Part shown: piece after piece, positions 61,683 through 64,000 of the stretch
How the letters are laid out: every line of letters begins with the position of its first letter
Position numbering within the stretch: the first letter of the stretch is position 1
Assembly (NCBI GenBank): GCA_000231825.2
Contig: JH720307.1
Location: forward strand, 62,001 to 126,000
Origin: Tetrahymena elliotti 4EA
Taxonomy: Eukaryota; Ciliophora; Oligohymenophorea; Hymenostomatida; Tetrahymenidae
Direction of reading: 5' to 3'
Length of the DNA stretch: 64,000 bases
Notes under the pieces: generated by a model
Databases searched by the model: none
The model's input: the letters and a program-made list of their open reading frames with translations, nothing else
What the model was told of the DNA's origin: nothing
Program-made: the position numbers and the translations under genes

Positions 61683-64000
61683 TCAAACTGAGACATGTAA
61701 AATTTTACTACTATTACCTATACGACTTGATTAGCTTATGGGAAGGAGCTTCCAATTATCTATCAGATGTTATAATTCAATTGAATCAAAAGGATTACTT
61801 ATAAAATCATCAATCCTAATGTTTTCCAGAATTTTTCTAGTTTTAGTAGTAAAACTGCTAATTGCAAATACAATACTATTTTTACAGTAGTCATTTACAA
61901 AAGATTCTAAATCTTTGATAAATCCACTAATATCTTGTTTTTAAAATTCATCTGTACAGACAAAAACACAAATAAATTAGTTTTCACCACATATTTTGCA
62001 ATCATTATTTCGCTTTTCTTCGCACAAAGTTATTGCCTCTTTTATACTGCAACATCTTTAAGGTAAAAAGTTAAAATTGGTTAATATCATTTCTATAGTA
62101 TCTAAGTTCCTATATATCTTATCTAATATTAACACATTTTTACATTAACATTTTAAAAATTTATAGTGTGAGTGTAATCCCTAAGGCTATTTTTAGAATG
62201 TCATGAATTTAACTTAGTTCTTTTAAATTTAACCTGAAAAAAAAGAATAAATATTTATTATTTATTGGTTTAATAAAGTAAAAATATTTTTTATGTATTC
62301 TAATATTCAATTCATCTTTCATTAAATAGAAAGAAAACAATAAAAATTATTTGCTTTTTCATTTTAATTGTTATTTTTTTAATCAAAAAATACAATCAAA
62401 AAACCTAAAATTTGTTTGATATTTTTTTGTTTTTTAAATAAATTAAAATATTTTAAAGCTTATTAAATTTTAAAATTTATTCATTCACACAATTTTTCAA
62501 AGTATTAAATAAGTAGAATCCTTATATTATTTAAGAGAGTTATCTTTATAAGAAACTTAATCATTTTTAGATATTTTTTTTTGAAAAGTTTAAAATAATT
62601 TGATGAACATGAAATCATGTTAATTATTTTTGGAAAATAAGATAATTGATAATAAAAAGAATTAATTACCTTAAATTTCTTCTGAGATATCTAAACAATC
62701 ATTATTTCCTGTCTTAGTCTAAACTTAATTTGCCATAGAGACATTATTTTATGTATTGAGAGCTGTAACTCCATTCTCAGCAGATAAGCCATTTAGCTGT
62801 TTTTAATTTTGTGAATTCATATTATTTTTTTATAAGTTACTTTGATATTGATTGTTTTGGTCATCAACTTATAAAGAGTTGGTAGGTGGTTGGGCAAACT
62901 AAACGATAGAATAGTTTTTATTTGCAAACACACTTTTGTAATTATTTTATTCTTGAGATATATAACCAGTATTGGAGTAATTCATTAAAGAATCTTATAT
63001 TTTTTCTGATTTTTTTTCATCAATTATTTTAATATCAAAATAAAATTGACTTCCTCTATGAGGAACAGAACTGAATTTAATTCCACTAGCCTCATTATTT
63101 TCTGGATTTAGTTCATTTTCTTTAGTTAGATAATAAGTATATTCTGGATTATAGAGCTTTTTGGCAATGATATTACAAATAAATAAGTTAAATCCAAAAG
63201 ATGATATCTACTTAAAATCTTAATATCCTATTCCAGAGTTCAACAGCTTATTTAACCTTTGCTATATGCTTAAATCCATACCTTCTCCTGTGTCTTCTAC
63301 TTAAAATCTAATTATATTTTTTTGTAATACTCCTTTTCTGGAAGGAGGATAGATTCTAAATTTTAAGTAGCCTGTTTAAGTGTGCTTATGTGCATTTGAA
63401 AGTAAAGTAATTATTATTTGAATTAGTCTTCTTGTATCTGTTGATATGACTAGTGGAGTATCCTAATCATAGTCAACAATAAATTTTATGTTTCTATCAC
63501 TAGTTTATTTAAAAAGCATTATGCAGTGTTCAACTACTTATGTTATAGGAGTTTCTACTATATGAAGTATGAACCTTTCTCCTACTAAATCATTAAAGTC
63601 TCTTAAATTATGAAGAATATATTTGATAATCCTACAAGATAGTTAAATGGGTCTCAAGAATTTATCTTTTATATTCTCATCTAATTTTAAATGTTTTATT
63701 CCTGCAGAAGATGTTGCTATAATGTTGCTCAAACTTTAAGTTAAATCATTATTAAAGCACCTAAAAAGATTTTTTAAAATCTAATAGAATTGTGATTTAT
63801 TGACTATTTTCTCTCTTTAATGAATCTCCTCAAATACCAATAAAAAGTTTTATGGATTGTCTCTTTTATCTTGGTCATTTTCTTTTTTTTAAAATAAACA
63901 AACAATCTAAAATTTGTAAACTAAAAATCTTAATACCTTTTTAAAATTTTTTTGAAGTTGTCATATGAAGAGACTGTGATTCCAACATCTCTTCCAATAA
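61683..64000 (-). CDS. Hybrid histidine kinase-like protein with degenerate phosphosites (5' end missing)
   Basis: On the - strand, exons >64000..63937, 63881..62670 and 62233..61683 join in phase to TGA 61683-61685, giving about 608 residues. A dimerisation-like helix pair contains RCFNNDLTQSLSNIIATSS, where the H-box His is replaced by Asn. A HATPase domain follows, with N-box LLSNAHKHT, G1 box VEDTGEGMD and a second glycine loop SSFGFNLFICNIIAKKL. A Gln/Asn-rich linker of about 120 residues leads to a receiver-like domain: NVLILDKIY at the first strand, QFICVFVCTDEF at the third strand, VFAISS and IDDFISNPFD. The conserved Lys of the last motif is Asn, and the phospho-Asp is not in its usual place. 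ATP binding may remain, but a classical phosphorelay looks unlikely. Any N-terminal sensor lies outside the window. Confidence 0.85.

Noticed and set aside
1..64000. Transposons, CRISPR arrays, rRNA, or telomeric GGGGTT/CCCCAA repeats
   Set aside because: None were seen: no transposase motifs, no spaced direct repeats, no rRNA-like GC-rich block, and no telomeric repeats at the window ends.

Overview
The window looks like macronuclear DNA of an oligohymenophorean ciliate close to Tetrahymena. The base composition is strongly AT-rich. Long reading frames are crowded with in-frame TAA and TAG, which must be read as glutamine, and only TGA ends genes. Introns are mostly 35-150 nt (a few 250-530 nt), with GTAA/GTAT-type donors and T-rich TTTAG acceptors. 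Gene models were built by reading every frame with that code and joining exons only where the splice phase agreed; for every complete model the joined exon lengths give a whole number of codons.

Layout: (1) <1-4596 +, the 3' part of a cysteine-rich, multi-pass membrane protein. (2) 5226-5887 +, a short orphan coding-like block that may be a relic of a PIKK FAT domain. (3) 5850-7769 and 8191-10268 +, two tandem von Willebrand factor A (VWA) paralogues. (4) 11055-11726 -, a secreted His/Asp/Ser-rich protein. (5) 13904-15808 +, a membrane protein with a WD-like cytosolic part. (6) 16902-21352 +, a 12-exon RCC1-repeat protein with an IQ motif. (7) 22190-23606 +, a 7-exon orphan. (8) 24195-27099 +, a lysosomal alpha-N-acetylglucosaminidase (GH89). 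(9) 28561-30071 and 31593-34147 +, two neighbours with MGxCC-type acylation starts, the second carrying a Sec14/CRAL-TRIO domain. (10) 34612-37808 +, a FAM135-type serine hydrolase. (11) 38483-41990 +, a Q/N-rich protein. (12) 42879-45190 -, an M1 zinc aminopeptidase, divergent from (13) 45327-46832 +, an intronless orphan. (14) 47486-49135 -, a TraB-like, possibly organellar protein. (15) a 3.6 kb gene-free stretch, then 52719-54868 +, an SLC22-like transporter. (16) 55402-59277 -, a large cyclic-nucleotide-binding protein. (17) 61683->64000 -, a hybrid histidine kinase whose phosphorylation sites look degenerate.

There is no operon logic, as expected for a ciliate: genes are separate transcription units. 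Several fit shared themes of membrane and lipid signalling (acylated proteins, Sec14, FAM135), cyclic nucleotide and two-component-like signalling, and extracellular or lysosomal hydrolysis. I saw no rRNA, tRNA, CRISPR array, transposase or telomeric repeat. The most distinctive items are the hybrid kinase lacking its H-box histidine and receiver lysine, the one-base frame displacement at the start of gene (7), the FAT-like relic, and the His-rich secreted protein encoded by a tandem DNA repeat.
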